From: Campylobacterales bacterium
GTDB taxonomy: Bacteria; Campylobacterota; Campylobacteria; Campylobacterales; Sulfurimonadaceae
Assembly (NCBI GenBank): GCA_026390135.1
Contig: JAPLGN010000046.1
Location: 1 to 64,000, forward strand
Direction of reading: 5' to 3'
Length of the DNA stretch: 64,000 nt
Part shown: piece after piece, positions 1 through 8,501 of the stretch
Layout: every line of letters begins with the position of its first letter
Position numbering within the stretch: position 1 is the first letter of the stretch
Position numbers and translations under genes: made by a program
Notes under the pieces: model-generated
Seen by the model: only the letters and a program-made list of their open reading frames with translations
Told to the model about the DNA's origin: nothing
The model's database searches: none

Positions 1-189
1 GCATGCCCCATCCAATCCATTGATATTCTCAATGAAGTTACCACTATGGTAAGTTTCTGCCAATCTGCTCTACGTGCGCCGTATCTCGAAGAGGAAGCTA
101 AAGACGGATTTCATATTACACTTGACTGCATTAACCAAAAGATCGAAAACGCCATACAAATCATCTCGGATCATATTAAAGCCTCCTAA
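1..189 (+). CDS. hypothetical phage protein, C-terminal part only
   Basis: Frame 1 is open from the first base to a TAA at 187-189 and gives 62 residues (ends ...QIISDHIKAS). The start lies outside the window. I do not recognise the family. It is helical-looking and rich in E, D, I and K. It points toward the minus-strand head operon and is closed by a hairpin, so it is probably the last gene of the plus-strand left-hand (early or middle) phage block. The open frame and the terminator right at its end support a real gene. Confidence 0.55.
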   Translation, partial: ACPIQSIDILNEVTTMVSFCQSALRAPYLEEEAKDGFHITLDCINQKIENAIQIISDHIKAS

Positions 190-206
190 ACAATCGGGGG
201 CTTTTC
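178..206 (+). terminator. hairpin terminator between convergent phage blocks
   Basis: AAAGCCTCC and GGGGGCTTT can pair (one G-U) across a 9-nt loop that includes the stop codon region, followed by TTTTCG. It separates the plus-strand gene ending at 189 from the convergent operon ending at 246. The U-tract is short, so efficiency is uncertain. Confidence 0.55.
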
Positions 207-245
207 GTGCTCCTTCATTGTTTAACTCTGCGTAAAACTTAAACA

Positions 246-800
246 CTACCTCACCGCTTCTTCCAGCTTACTATCCACATAACTCAAAATAGCCGTTCTC
301 AAGCTCGGTTCTAAATTTCCGCTTTTATCAATCGGCATGAACGGTCGAGCGGGAATCTTCACTTTTCGTCCTCTTCCTGCCATACCTCCAAACTGGTGGA
401 TAGCGGCATACTTTAAATTTGTCCCCACCGTAACACTGTCATTTGATACCTTAAAAATATTTCCATCTGATCCAATACGTGTAATTGAATTACGCAAATG
501 ACGCGACTTCTGCAATATCATCCTATCCGCAATATACTTCTCAAATCCTCGTGATGTCTTTCCGTTTTTTAGATGCGTCCCTTTTGACTTACTTTTTCCC
601 ATATTCGTATATCCCAAACGTAGCGTCGTACGACTGAGCTGTATCCATTTTGGTTTACCCTCTGCCTCAAATGTTTCATCAATATCATTGAGAATCATAT
701 TCCCTATCTCAGCCATGATCGGGCGCATGTGTTCAACTTTTACTTGTAAAGCCGAGAGCTTGGTTTGTATAGCTTCGACTCCGATTACTTCGATCGGCAT
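246..800 (-). CDS. phage virion morphogenesis protein (Mu gpG / tail-completion family)
   Basis: A 184-residue protein of the phage virion morphogenesis family (Mu gpG, related to P2 gpS tail completion), inferred to act at the head-tail joining step. The recognisable family pattern is an N-terminal helical part followed by a basic segment (GKSKSKGTHLKNGK). After that come 'TVGTNLKYAAIHQFGG' and the C-terminal 'IPARPFMPI', both typical of this family. The start is supported by AAGGAG seven bases upstream of the ATG. It is the last gene of the minus-strand head block, directly downstream of the F-like gene as in Mu (F then G). Confidence 0.85.
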   Translation of the reverse strand: MPIEVIGVEAIQTKLSALQVKVEHMRPIMAEIGNMILNDIDETFEAEGKPKWIQLSRTTLRLGYTNMGKSKSKGTHLKNGKTSRGFEKYIADRMILQKSRHLRNSITRIGSDGNIFKVSNDSVTVGTNLKYAAIHQFGGMAGRGRKVKIPARPFMPIDKSGNLEPSLRTAILSYVDSKLEEAVR

Positions 801-934
801 AATGGCTCCTTGAACATGTTTAACTTTTGTGCTAGAATTGAAACTGTAGAAAGAATGGGACTGTTTAGAATAGGCAATGCAAGCTCCGCCATGCAGGACT
901 CAGTCTCTAATCTTGCTTTAATTCTTTCTGCCAT
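785..934 (-). CDS. possible small phage protein overlapping F and G genes
   Basis: A 49-codon frame (begins MAERIKARLE, ends FKEPLCRSK) fills the otherwise empty 106-bp gap between the F-like and G-like genes. It overlaps the end of the former by 28 bp and the start of the latter by 16 bp. It is too short for the ORF track. The overlaps at both ends would suit translational coupling in a tightly packed phage operon, but the upstream region has only a weak GAAG ribosome site and I recognise no family. It may be a chance frame. Confidence 0.3.
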   Translation of the reverse strand: MAERIKARLETESCMAELALPILNSPILSTVSILAQKLNMFKEPLCRSK

Positions 935-2097
935 ACAAGCTTCTGTGATCTCTTCGTCTCTACCGCTCCCTGACTATCAATAACATATAAACTTAGCCCC
1001 TGCGTTTTATCCTTCAGATATTCAAATAATGCAATTATTGCTTTCTTTTTACCTTTGTCATCCGTAAAATACCGTAAAAACTTTTTAACAATCCGCTCTT
1101 TTGGATTAGGATATTTATCGCTTTCAATCCGTCTCTCTTCCGCTGCAATCCAAATCTCATCAGGCTCCATAATCGTTTTGGCAAACTCATCCATGTATAG
1201 CCCTCGATCTTTTGTACCAAGCTTACTCCATCCACCAATACCGTGGAATAACTCATCATCAATTAATGTCGGATCACCTATCTTATCGATGTAAACCGTC
1301 CCTGCTGTGACACCAAGATCATCATAGAATTTTTGTTTTAGTTCATTTGAGGTCAAACCTGCATAATCATTATTTGGAGTGAGCTTAGGTAGTTGCAATA
1401 GGCTTTGGTCTAAATCAATTTTAGTAAGTTTCCCAACACGGCTCCCGGCTCCTACGTTATACGCCCAATCGGGTGATGCGATGTTTTCATGTGATGCCTC
1501 AGATATATCCCACCCTTTTGTCTGAAGCTCATCTATGCGGTAAGCTCTGACTTTGCACCGACAGTTCCATGCATTTGGAGGATAGTTTATATGCCACCAT
1601 GGATCATCACGATGAAGGATAATCCCATTTTTAGCTGCATGCCCTGGGCGAGATCTACCATCAAGTACCGCACTGTATCTCCAGTATACAGAATCACTTA
1701 GACTCATCATCTGCTTATAGCGCCCTACACTGTAGCTAACACGCATGTTAGTATCAAAAATAGTACGAAGACGTCGTGACCCTACATAAATATCTTTTGC
1801 TTCTTTAGTTATAGGATTTATAACAGTAGTCTCTCCCCACCAACCATATTTTTTTAATGTCGGTGCGAGTTCTTTTTTCCAAGCTTCAAAGGGCTGTCCC
1901 TCTTTTTGAGCTTTGATAATACTATCATGGAGGTCACTTAATAAATCAAGGCGGGTTACCTTGGCAACGGTGAAAGAGGTATGATGAGCTTCATGCATAA
2001 TCTCTTCATAGTTGAACCCGAGCTTTAAACCTTTGCCCCCAAGATAGTCAATAGCATCTTTGGGCGGTAGATTAAAATCAAAGCTGATCGGAGGCAA
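907..2097 (-). CDS. Mu F-like head morphogenesis protein with C-terminal nuclease-like domain
   Basis: A 396-residue protein. About the first 215 residues are the Mu gpF / SPP1 gp7 minor head protein family: 'RRLRTIFDTNMRVSYSVGRY', then 'YWRYSAVLDGRSRPGHAA' and the cysteine motif 'PPNAWNCRCKVRAY'. This protein is needed for capsid assembly and is packaged in the head. The last ~130 residues ('DELFHGIGGWSKLG' to 'KLVWQKELKQD') resemble the PBECR class of phage-borne Barnase/EndoU/ColicinE5/RelE-like domains that are often fused to gpF proteins; I base this on overall pattern only. It overlaps the portal gene by 20 bp. The nuclease assignment is less certain than the F-like part. Confidence 0.85.
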   Translation of the reverse strand: MPPISFDFNLPPKDAIDYLGGKGLKLGFNYEEIMHEAHHTSFTVAKVTRLDLLSDLHDSIIKAQKEGQPFEAWKKELAPTLKKYGWWGETTVINPITKEAKDIYVGSRRLRTIFDTNMRVSYSVGRYKQMMSLSDSVYWRYSAVLDGRSRPGHAAKNGIILHRDDPWWHINYPPNAWNCRCKVRAYRIDELQTKGWDISEASHENIASPDWAYNVGAGSRVGKLTKIDLDQSLLQLPKLTPNNDYAGLTSNELKQKFYDDLGVTAGTVYIDKIGDPTLIDDELFHGIGGWSKLGTKDRGLYMDEFAKTIMEPDEIWIAAEERRIESDKYPNPKERIVKKFLRYFTDDKGKKKAIIALFEYLKDKTQGLSLYVIDSQGAVETKRSQKLVWQKELKQD

Positions 2098-3526
2098 TCT
2101 CAGCTCCTCCGAGAATCATACTGTTAGCGGTCATTTTGTCCATCGTTTGTGAGAGTATAGGTAAATCGAAGGTAGGATACGCTCCTAGTATCGCATCAAT
2201 TGCCTCTTCGTAGGTAGATGCACTTTCCAATATCTTCATAACTGAAGAAAGAATCTCCTGCTCTGATGAGCGAGTATCAAGAACTTTACTTTGAGAATCT
2301 AATACGTCGGCAGGCTTTAGTTGCAGTGGAGCTTCTGAGAAGTTTTGTACTACAGGTGGCGTTTGTGGCTGGACAGTATCGATAACCTCAATATCTCCCT
2401 CCTCGAATCCGTAGGCTTTCATATAGTAACTCTTTGTGAACTTAACCCCCGTTTTTGTCAACGTCTCATCACGTTTAGCTAAGGCTTCATCAACGTCTTC
2501 TTCTTCATAGAGGGTAAAGGTTGGAGCTGTTCCACTAAAATTAAGCTCCCATATCCATCCGATTAGCTCGTTGATCGTCCCCTGAACTAGATGCGTATCC
2601 TCAACAATCAGGTCACCTCGTACCTCTTGGTGGGTTTGGCTTGCGGCATAGCTCCCAGTTTTACCGACTTCAGTTGTAAGGGTTTGTCCCAGTACCGCTT
2701 TGGAAATCTCAGAGTTAAAGAACGTTGCCATCTTTTCATAGATATCACCGCTAGATGCTTTACCAGCTGCCTCTTTGATCTCAATACTAGCATCATCCGG
2801 GATAACGGCAATTGCATCTTGGATCATTGCTTCCATATTGTCAGCAAGAGCTTCTGTCTCTTCTTTAGAAGTCCCTCGAGGAGTTTTTCCAATCATAAAC
2901 GGCATTCCGTATTTTTCAGCAAACGTTACCCAAAACTTGATGCCGCCTTTTTTAAAGACTACCGGCCAGAAACATCGAGAGAGGATCTTTTCGCCATAGG
3001 GGTTTTCATACGAGGCTTGATTGCGGGAAAGTAAAAACTTATAGGGCGGTACTAGTTCACCCATTGGAGCCTTACGCGACTTGATCAATAGCTCTCCGGA
3101 TGAGTTAAAGGCAAACCACTCTTTAGGTTTAGATACGACTTTAAGCGGAAGGATAAGACCGTCACGATGTTCCCATACGACCTCCATAACCGAATAACCG
3201 TAAAAGTTAGCGTCGAGAATAGAGCCCATCAATTCAAAAGGGATAACTTTTGTTTTAAAGAGATCCTCGATAATCTTGCTTTGTCGTGTCTTTGCGCTCC
3301 CTCGATCGATTGCCCACTCTTTTGAACGAACACCCGCACGGCGTGATCCCATAACAGAGAACAGATGGCTGTCGCTGGTGAGCTCTTTATAGACACTTAT
3401 CGATTTACCCTGTTTTCGTAAAACGGGATCAGGATCGGGAAGGATATTTAAAAAATTGGTAAATCCGGCTACGTTTTGATGGACAGCCAGTTCATTTAAA
3501 AGATCAGTAGTATTTTTCTTTGCCAT
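2078..3526 (-). CDS. phage portal protein, DUF935 family (Mu gp29-like)
   Basis: A 482-residue protein of the DUF935 family, the portal of Mu-type phages, which forms the dodecameric ring through which DNA enters the head. The N-terminal half shows 'DSHLFSVMGSRRAGVRSKEW' and 'ILDANFYGYSVMEVVWEHRDG', followed by 'GIKFWVTFAEKYGMPFMIGK' and 'SKAVLGQTLTTEVG', which are hallmarks of this family. The C-terminal ~100 residues are less conserved and would face the capsid interior. It sits between terminase and F, the same order as in Mu (28, 29, F). The start has a GGAG box in TAGGAGATAAT. Confidence 0.92.
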   Translation of the reverse strand: MAKKNTTDLLNELAVHQNVAGFTNFLNILPDPDPVLRKQGKSISVYKELTSDSHLFSVMGSRRAGVRSKEWAIDRGSAKTRQSKIIEDLFKTKVIPFELMGSILDANFYGYSVMEVVWEHRDGLILPLKVVSKPKEWFAFNSSGELLIKSRKAPMGELVPPYKFLLSRNQASYENPYGEKILSRCFWPVVFKKGGIKFWVTFAEKYGMPFMIGKTPRGTSKEETEALADNMEAMIQDAIAVIPDDASIEIKEAAGKASSGDIYEKMATFFNSEISKAVLGQTLTTEVGKTGSYAASQTHQEVRGDLIVEDTHLVQGTINELIGWIWELNFSGTAPTFTLYEEEDVDEALAKRDETLTKTGVKFTKSYYMKAYGFEEGDIEVIDTVQPQTPPVVQNFSEAPLQLKPADVLDSQSKVLDTRSSEQEILSSVMKILESASTYEEAIDAILGAYPTFDLPILSQTMDKMTANSMILGGAEIASDQL

Positions 3527-3552
3527 ATTATCTCCTATACGTCGTGTATGGT

Positions 3553-3570
3553 GTTTAACTTATGTTTAAC
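3553..3570. repeat. tandem GTTTAAC boxes upstream of the portal gene
   Basis: Two GTTTAAC copies, 11 bp apart start to start, lie in the 121-bp gap between the terminase and portal genes. Single copies of the same 7-mer occur in other phage non-coding gaps (220-226, 818-824, 22463-22469) and inverted at 22430-22436. I see no gene in this gap. The boxes may be binding sites for a phage regulator or may be chance in AT-rich DNA. Confidence 0.25.
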
Positions 3571-3647
3571 TCTTACGATAAATGTTTTTCCGATACTTTC
3601 CCTATCTAAACAATAAAATGTCTTGTAGTGGCTTATATGATCGTTTT

Positions 3648-5060
3648 TCATTCATAGCCTTTCATCATGCTGCTCGATTGTCTTCTTGAGCGTGAAGCAA
3701 CATGTATTTCTCCATCACCGCTATCGGCCGCATGAGCACATAATGCGAGAGCGATTCCTCGGTCTCCGTGTCCATCGGTATTGCTCTTCTCTACATCAAA
3801 GCGAATATTTCCTGCGGCTGTTGTCGTTTTTCGGAAGGAATGGAGATCACCACGGGTTGCTTTATCTGCGGGGATAGTAATCGCGGTATCTTCCATTTGT
3901 TCTAACAGCGTGTGCATTAAAACGGATTTGAGCGGTGCCGTGATCATAATCGCTTCGACACGTGAACTTCCAAATTTATCCTGGGCGTTTTCAGCCAACT
4001 GCATACCAAGCCCTGTTGCATCCAAAGCAGCACGTCTCATATTAGGAAGACCCAAGTGGCGATATAAAATTTCTTCTTGTTTTCTAAACGGCGTTTTTTC
4101 CAGTATCACGACACGGACGGTTTCAAGGATATGACCCAGTTTGCGAGAAAGCCATAGAACCGATAAATCTTTTTTACGACCGACGTCGTAGCCTAGATAG
4201 AGTTCACCCTCTGAAGTATCAATGGAGTATCCGGGTTTTGTCATAGTCATAATCGTCCACTTCTTACCCTTATACGTTCCCGTATCGGTATCACTTACAA
4301 ATGCTTCCTGCTCACAGGAGTGGATCAGTTCATAGGATAAAAATGCCGTTGCTTCATCTACGGGTGTACACATATATTCTTGCTGCCATGTATCTTCATC
4401 ACCGACATTGGCATGTTCTTCATCAAGCCATGCCATGCGCTCATCTTGCGTGAGTACTCTTCCCATGATCTTATCGGCAAGACCCTCGTTGACCGCAAGC
4501 TCAATATCCGTAGTGTGGAGTGACCAATTTAAAAGCCCTTTTTTAACATCATCTACAAACTTGAAATACTTATTCCCCTTCCCGTTATAGGTGGAGAGTA
4601 TCCGAAGAGGAAAGCCCCATGTGATAGCGGGTCGTGCTGCTTTCCACATAGCAGCTTGATCTTTATGGAATGCATACTCATCAAGAATGACTTTCCCCCC
4701 TTTAGAACGGAACTGTGTTGGATTAGAGCTAAGAGCATTGATGCGGGTACCGTTGACGAATTGGATGGAGAATGCTTTGATGTCTTTATCACTGTCAATG
4801 ATAATCTCGCCCAGTGCTTTGGCTGCAATATTAAGAGCTTTAGCCCATAACTCGCAATATAAAATATACTCTCTAGCTGCCGTTTCATCCGCTGATGAAA
4901 ACCAAACAGCCGGAACTTTTTTAGCAGCACAATCACGTACATCTTCATACGCTTGAACGTAGGTTGCACCAATACGACGCGATTTTTCCCAAATCTTGAT
5001 ACGGCTGTCATCTTTGAGCCATCGTTGCTGATAAGGGAGAAAGTATTTATTAGGATTCAT
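3648..5060 (-). CDS. phage terminase large subunit (Mu gp28-like)
   Basis: A 470-residue packaging motor and headful nuclease. The ATPase part shows a Walker A-like 'SRRIGATY' at residues 27-34 and Walker B 'VILDEYAF' at about 123-130, followed by coupling motif 'LSTYNG'. The C-terminal RNase H-fold nuclease has its first acidic residue in 'LYLGYDVGRKKD' (about 292), a second in 'AALDATGLG', and 'HGDRGIALALC' near the end. Length and motif order match gp28-type terminases. It lies 3 bp downstream of the small subunit gene and upstream of the portal gene, so packaging components are co-transcribed. Confidence 0.93.
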   Translation of the reverse strand: MNPNKYFLPYQQRWLKDDSRIKIWEKSRRIGATYVQAYEDVRDCAAKKVPAVWFSSADETAAREYILYCELWAKALNIAAKALGEIIIDSDKDIKAFSIQFVNGTRINALSSNPTQFRSKGGKVILDEYAFHKDQAAMWKAARPAITWGFPLRILSTYNGKGNKYFKFVDDVKKGLLNWSLHTTDIELAVNEGLADKIMGRVLTQDERMAWLDEEHANVGDEDTWQQEYMCTPVDEATAFLSYELIHSCEQEAFVSDTDTGTYKGKKWTIMTMTKPGYSIDTSEGELYLGYDVGRKKDLSVLWLSRKLGHILETVRVVILEKTPFRKQEEILYRHLGLPNMRRAALDATGLGMQLAENAQDKFGSSRVEAIMITAPLKSVLMHTLLEQMEDTAITIPADKATRGDLHSFRKTTTAAGNIRFDVEKSNTDGHGDRGIALALCAHAADSGDGEIHVASRSRRQSSSMMKGYE

Positions 5061-5063
5061 TTA

Positions 5064-5483
5064 TTAATGTCCGAATACTTCGCTCTCAATGAGACGCAGT
5101 ACCTCTTCATTGATTCCACCGGAGCCTTTTTTCTCATCCTCTTTTTCTTTGCTAGAGATAACGTCCTCATACTCTTTTACATTTTTAAGACGACCTACGA
5201 GATTATTAAAAGCAAACATCCGTCCCGGATCAATCTTATTGCCATCATCCAGATCAGCAGAAATAGAACGCATCAGCTTACGAGTGAAATCATAGAGCTC
5301 TTCATGAAAAGCTTGTTTACCGGCTAAATGGTTACGGCGTTTATTTTCCCAATCGCCCTCTTCTTTCCAGTTAGAAACGGTCTTTTCATGGATGCGCAGG
5401 CGTGAGGCAATCTCACCAAGAGTGCAGTGGTCAATAACATAAAGTCGTTCGGCATCGGCAAAGAGAAACTGTTTTTTAGCCAA
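5064..5483 (-). CDS. DUF1804 protein, likely terminase small subunit (Mu gp27-like)
   Basis: A 139-residue protein with an N-terminal helix-turn-helix 'TLGEIASRLRIHEKTVSNWK' followed by a tryptophan-containing 'EGDWENKRR', the pattern of DUF1804 (Mu gp27). A helical middle would oligomerise, and there is a lysine/glutamate-rich linker (SSKEKEDEKKGSGG) before a short C-terminal helix. Its place directly upstream of the large subunit, with a 3-bp gap, fits the DNA-recognising small terminase. It overlaps the preceding coiled-coil gene by 8 bp. Confidence 0.8.
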   Translation of the reverse strand: MAKKQFLFADAERLYVIDHCTLGEIASRLRIHEKTVSNWKEEGDWENKRRNHLAGKQAFHEELYDFTRKLMRSISADLDDGNKIDPGRMFAFNNLVGRLKNVKEYEDVISSKEKEDEKKGSGGINEEVLRLIESEVFGH

Positions 5484-5721
5484 GGTATGCCTCCAGACGC
5501 TTAAGCTGTTCCGTGGTAGTTTTGATCTGAGTTACACATTCGTGAAGGAGTCGAGCTGAAATAGAAAGCTGTTCAGATTTGATATGAGTCATATCGTTTT
5601 CATACGGATCAGCGAGGGAGCGAATTTGGATGATTAGACCGGAAGCTTCAAGTTCTTTTTGCTGAAGGATTTGGCGTAGTTCGGTAATTCTACCTTTGAG
5701 TTGAAGGATTTCTTGTCTCAT
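5476..5721 (-). CDS. small coiled-coil phage protein
   Basis: An 81-residue, nearly all-helical protein (MRQEILQLKGRITELRQILQQ...), with heptad-like leucines at both ends. I chose the internal ATG at 5721 over the track's 5751 because it has GAGGAG ten bases upstream and an ATGA overlap with the preceding gene's TGA. By position it corresponds to the small gp25/gp26-type genes before terminase in Mu, but I cannot assign a family. Its role is unknown. Confidence 0.65.
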   Translation of the reverse strand: MRQEILQLKGRITELRQILQQKELEASGLIIQIRSLADPYENDMTHIKSEQLSISARLLHECVTQIKTTTEQLKRLEAYLG

Positions 5722-6113
5722 ATTTTTAAATCTCCTCGAACAACCGGACATTGATGATGGGTATCGATTTTGTGTTCCATACGTGCCATGATCCCGGTAT
5801 TACATTGATTGGTCTCAAGCATATCTTTTAGCAGTTCATAACTGCGTTCTTCACGCTTGCTTTGCTCATTCATGATTCTATTGAAGGCATCTAACTGCAT
5901 TTGAAAGTTTCGTTGTTCTTTTGATGCTTGTTCTTCAAATGTTATTTTTATCATCTCTGCCATACGCTCATTGGATGCGACAATACTTTTATTGACGATA
6001 TACCATGCGATAAAGAATAAACCACCGACTCCTGCTACGCTCCATACCCCTTTAATAACTTCTAAATCTCCCACGCCCGTCCTTTTTTTAAAATATTGCA
6101 ATTGTCGCTTCAT
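5718..6113 (-). CDS. membrane-anchored coiled-coil phage protein
   Basis: 131 residues. One transmembrane segment lies at about residues 20-42 (GVWSVAGVGGLFFIAWYIV). It is followed by a long charged helix (ERMAEMIKITFEEQASKEQRNF...) and a cysteine-containing tail. This layout is similar to the DUF2730-type proteins upstream of Mu-like terminase genes, though I cannot confirm that family. It is the first gene of the minus-strand head operon and is translationally coupled to the next gene by an ATGA overlap. A lysis, exclusion or head role are all possible. Confidence 0.6.
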   Translation of the reverse strand: MKRQLQYFKKRTGVGDLEVIKGVWSVAGVGGLFFIAWYIVNKSIVASNERMAEMIKITFEEQASKEQRNFQMQLDAFNRIMNEQSKREERSYELLKDMLETNQCNTGIMARMEHKIDTHHQCPVVRGDLKI

Positions 6114-6246
6114 GCGTCGGAAGTGTCTATATGAAAGCCTTTTGGAAACTTTTTTAGAAGCGGTTGGGGAGCGGTTATTCTATTTTATGGGGTGCCATGA
6201 ATCCTACAATGCGACTGACAAAACGAATAAACATGAAGGAGAAATG
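6114..6246. promoter_or_regulatory. divergent control region of the two late phage operons
   Basis: This 133-bp gap separates the minus-strand head/terminase block from the plus-strand protease-to-lysis block, so promoters for both should lie here. On the plus strand TTGGGG and the AT-rich TATTCTATTTTATG are possible elements with poor spacing. Mu late promoters need an activator (C protein), and a weak sigma-70 match would fit that. No exact site can be defined by eye. Confidence 0.35.
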
Positions 6247-7197
6247 ATGGAACACTGGATCGAACTGTTTCGCGCTGGTACTCATACCGACTCTTCAGGA
6301 AAAACGCAAAACTGGAGTGAGCAGGATCTGGACACAATTGTTTCCAAATATGATCCGTCAACCCATGAAGCGCCTGTTGTCATCGGTCATCCAAAAGATA
6401 ATGCTCCGGCATACGCCTGGGTCGAATCTCTCAAACGTGAGGGAACATCACTTTGGGGTAAATTCAAGCAGGTACTTCCTGAATTTGCAGAAGCAGTAGC
6501 ACAGGGCAGTTATAAAAAACGCTCGATTGCACTTTATCCGGATATGACGCTTCGCCATGTTGGATTTTTAGGTGCACAAGCCCCGGCTATCAAAGGTCTT
6601 GAAGATATTGCCTTTAAATCCGGTGAAGAGTGCATCATGATTGAGTTTAGCGAAAGTACTGAGGGAGGTGATGATAAAGATGAACAAATCAAAGCATTGC
6701 AAGCGCAGCTCAAAGCGTCACAGCAAAATGAAGCATCACTTGAGACTAAGTTCTCTGAAGCGCAAACTACTGCTATTACGCAAGAAGACGCTCGTAAAAA
6801 GCTCGAATCCGAACTTGATACCATACGAAATGAAACACGCTCTAAAGAGCGAGAGCTCTACATCGATACTCTCATCGCCCAGGGCAAACTTACTCCAGCG
6901 ATGCGCCAGATGGCTATTGACGTAGTATCGATCTGTGACTCAGTGGGTATGTACACGTTTTCCGAGGGTGATGCACCTGCAACCCAAAAAGTTGAATCTT
7001 TTCTATCGGCACTTCCTACGGTCGTTACGTTTGGGGAGATGGATGATCCGGGGGCAGGTATCAATGTGGATCTAAGTGATCCAAAGGTGATCGCAGCAAA
7101 AGCGATCGAATTCCAAGAGAGCAAAGCTAAAGAGGGTATCACTATTTCTACCGCTCAAGCTGTAGCTCATACCATGAAAGGAGCCTCCAATGGCTAG
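6247..7197 (+). CDS. phage I-like protease/scaffold (Mu gpI family)
   Basis: 316 residues. The N-terminal part matches the Mu I-like prohead protease: 'WIELFRAGTHTDSSG', 'EAPVVIGHPKDNAPAYAWV' and 'KKRSIALYPDMTLRHVGFLG'. The last of these holds the likely catalytic serine region. A charged coiled-coil of about residues 145-205 (EQIKALQAQLKASQQNEASLE) is the scaffold part, as in Mu where I and Z overlap in frame. The track start at 5971 reads through the promoter gap; ATG at 6247 has AGGAG five bases upstream, and ATG 6244 is an alternative. It heads the plus-strand late operon and precedes the decoration and capsid genes. Confidence 0.85.
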   Translation: MEHWIELFRAGTHTDSSGKTQNWSEQDLDTIVSKYDPSTHEAPVVIGHPKDNAPAYAWVESLKREGTSLWGKFKQVLPEFAEAVAQGSYKKRSIALYPDMTLRHVGFLGAQAPAIKGLEDIAFKSGEECIMIEFSESTEGGDDKDEQIKALQAQLKASQQNEASLETKFSEAQTTAITQEDARKKLESELDTIRNETRSKERELYIDTLIAQGKLTPAMRQMAIDVVSICDSVGMYTFSEGDAPATQKVESFLSALPTVVTFGEMDDPGAGINVDLSDPKVIAAKAIEFQESKAKEGITISTAQAVAHTMKGASNG

Positions 7198-7549
7198 ACC
7201 TGATCTTATTGTAAGCTTTATTGCAGGTGCTTTAATCGCAGCTCATCGAATCGTTGTTTTTGGAAGCGATGACAATACCGTTGTTACTGCATCAGCAGCA
7301 ACCGGTTCTCTAATCGGAATCTCTGATTTAGGTGCAGATGCTGCAGGTGATCGACTTGATGTCATTTTAGATGATATTGCCGAGGTAGAGTACGGAGGTA
7401 CTGTAACACGAGGCGACTTGATTACCTCAGATGCTAGTGGAAAAGCCATTACGGCGACAGTTGCCGGAAGCCGTACTATTGGTTTTGCTATGGTATCCGG
7501 TGTTACCGGTGATATCGGATCGATTAATATCGTTCCATCAAAAATTTAA
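7190..7549 (+). CDS. capsid decoration protein, DUF2190-like
   Basis: A 119-residue, small-residue-rich beta protein with 'GIVVFGSDDNTVVTASAATG'-type turns and 'GGTVTRGDLITSDASGKAI', the look of DUF2190/head-fibre or cement proteins found beside Mu-like capsid genes. It overlaps the protease gene by 8 bp and lies 12 bp before the major capsid gene. The structural role is inferred from position and composition. Confidence 0.7.
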   Translation: MARPDLIVSFIAGALIAAHRIVVFGSDDNTVVTASAATGSLIGISDLGADAAGDRLDVILDDIAEVEYGGTVTRGDLITSDASGKAITATVAGSRTIGFAMVSGVTGDIGSINIVPSKI

Positions 7550-7561
7550 TAAGGATCTACT

Positions 7562-8491
7562 ATGGGACAAAAAACACCTTTTATTATTACCCCTGAGCTG
7601 ACGGCGATTGCAATCGCTTACAAGAACAAGGCGATGATCGCCGATAAAGTATTGCCTCGTGTTCATGTCGGAACACGTTCATTCAAATTTACAGCTTATC
7701 CAATTGGCGAGAGCTTTACTGTCCCGGATACAAAAGTAGGACGTAAATCAAAACCGAACAAGGTAGAGTTTTCAGCAACTGAGCAAACGGCATCGGTAGA
7801 TGATTATGCGCTCGATGATGATATCCCTAATGATGATATTCTAACAGCACCGGCGAACTATGACCCAAAAGGTAATGCAGTTATGCAAATTACCAATCTA
7901 ATCGAGTTGGATCGTGAAGTACGTGCAGCTAATCTTGTATTTAATCCTGCTAACTATGGTTCGGATAAAAAGATTATCCTATCTGGATCAAGCCAGTTTT
8001 CAGACCCTACATCTGACCCGATAAAAATTATTATGGATGCCCTTGATGCAATGCTCATGCGCCCTAATGTTATGACAATCGGTCGTGCCGCATTCAGTGC
8101 ACTAATCCGCCATCCAAAAATCGTTAAAGCGATCTTGGGCAATGCAGGTGATAGCGGTATTGCCCGTCGTGAAGATATCGCAGCACTTTTCGAACTTGAA
8201 GAGATTGCTGTTGGAGAAAGCTTCGTCAATACGGCACGCAAAGGTCAAGCCGTCAATATGCAGCGCGTATGGGGTAAACATATCTCCTTGATCTATCGTG
8301 ATGTACTGGCAAATAATCAAAGTGGAACCACATTTGGATTCACAGCGCAATACGGTGACCGTGTCGGTATGGAATTGCCTGATGCGGATATCGGTATGCG
8401 CGGAGGCATCACGGTTCGTTCAGGTGAGTCGGTAAAAGAATTGATTACTGCTCCGGATCTTGGATACTTCATCCAAAACGTCATTGCATAA
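7562..8491 (+). CDS. phage major capsid protein
   Basis: A 309-residue major head subunit, inferred to have the HK97 fold. The N-terminal 'PELTAIAIAYKNKAMIADKVLPRVHVG' and the central 'ALDDDIPNDDI' are typical of Mu-like siphophage capsids, as are 'TIGRAAFSALIRHPKIVKAI' and the C-terminal 'MELPDADIGMRGGITVRSG'. It lies after the protease and decoration genes, the standard position. GGATCTACT precedes the ATG. Codon usage and length are unremarkable for the family. Confidence 0.9.
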   Translation: MGQKTPFIITPELTAIAIAYKNKAMIADKVLPRVHVGTRSFKFTAYPIGESFTVPDTKVGRKSKPNKVEFSATEQTASVDDYALDDDIPNDDILTAPANYDPKGNAVMQITNLIELDREVRAANLVFNPANYGSDKKIILSGSSQFSDPTSDPIKIIMDALDAMLMRPNVMTIGRAAFSALIRHPKIVKAILGNAGDSGIARREDIAALFELEEIAVGESFVNTARKGQAVNMQRVWGKHISLIYRDVLANNQSGTTFGFTAQYGDRVGMELPDADIGMRGGITVRSGESVKELITAPDLGYFIQNVIA

Positions 8492-8501
8492 GGAGCTATG
8501 A

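Noticed and set aside
765-983. Plus-strand ORF of 72 residues
   Set aside because: Opposite-strand shadow over the F/G gap; low-complexity translation, no ribosome site, and the minus-strand operon explains the region.
5971-6246. N-terminal extension of the I-like protease ORF
   Set aside because: It runs antisense through the first gene of the minus block and the divergent promoter gap; a good ribosome site lies just before ATG 6247.
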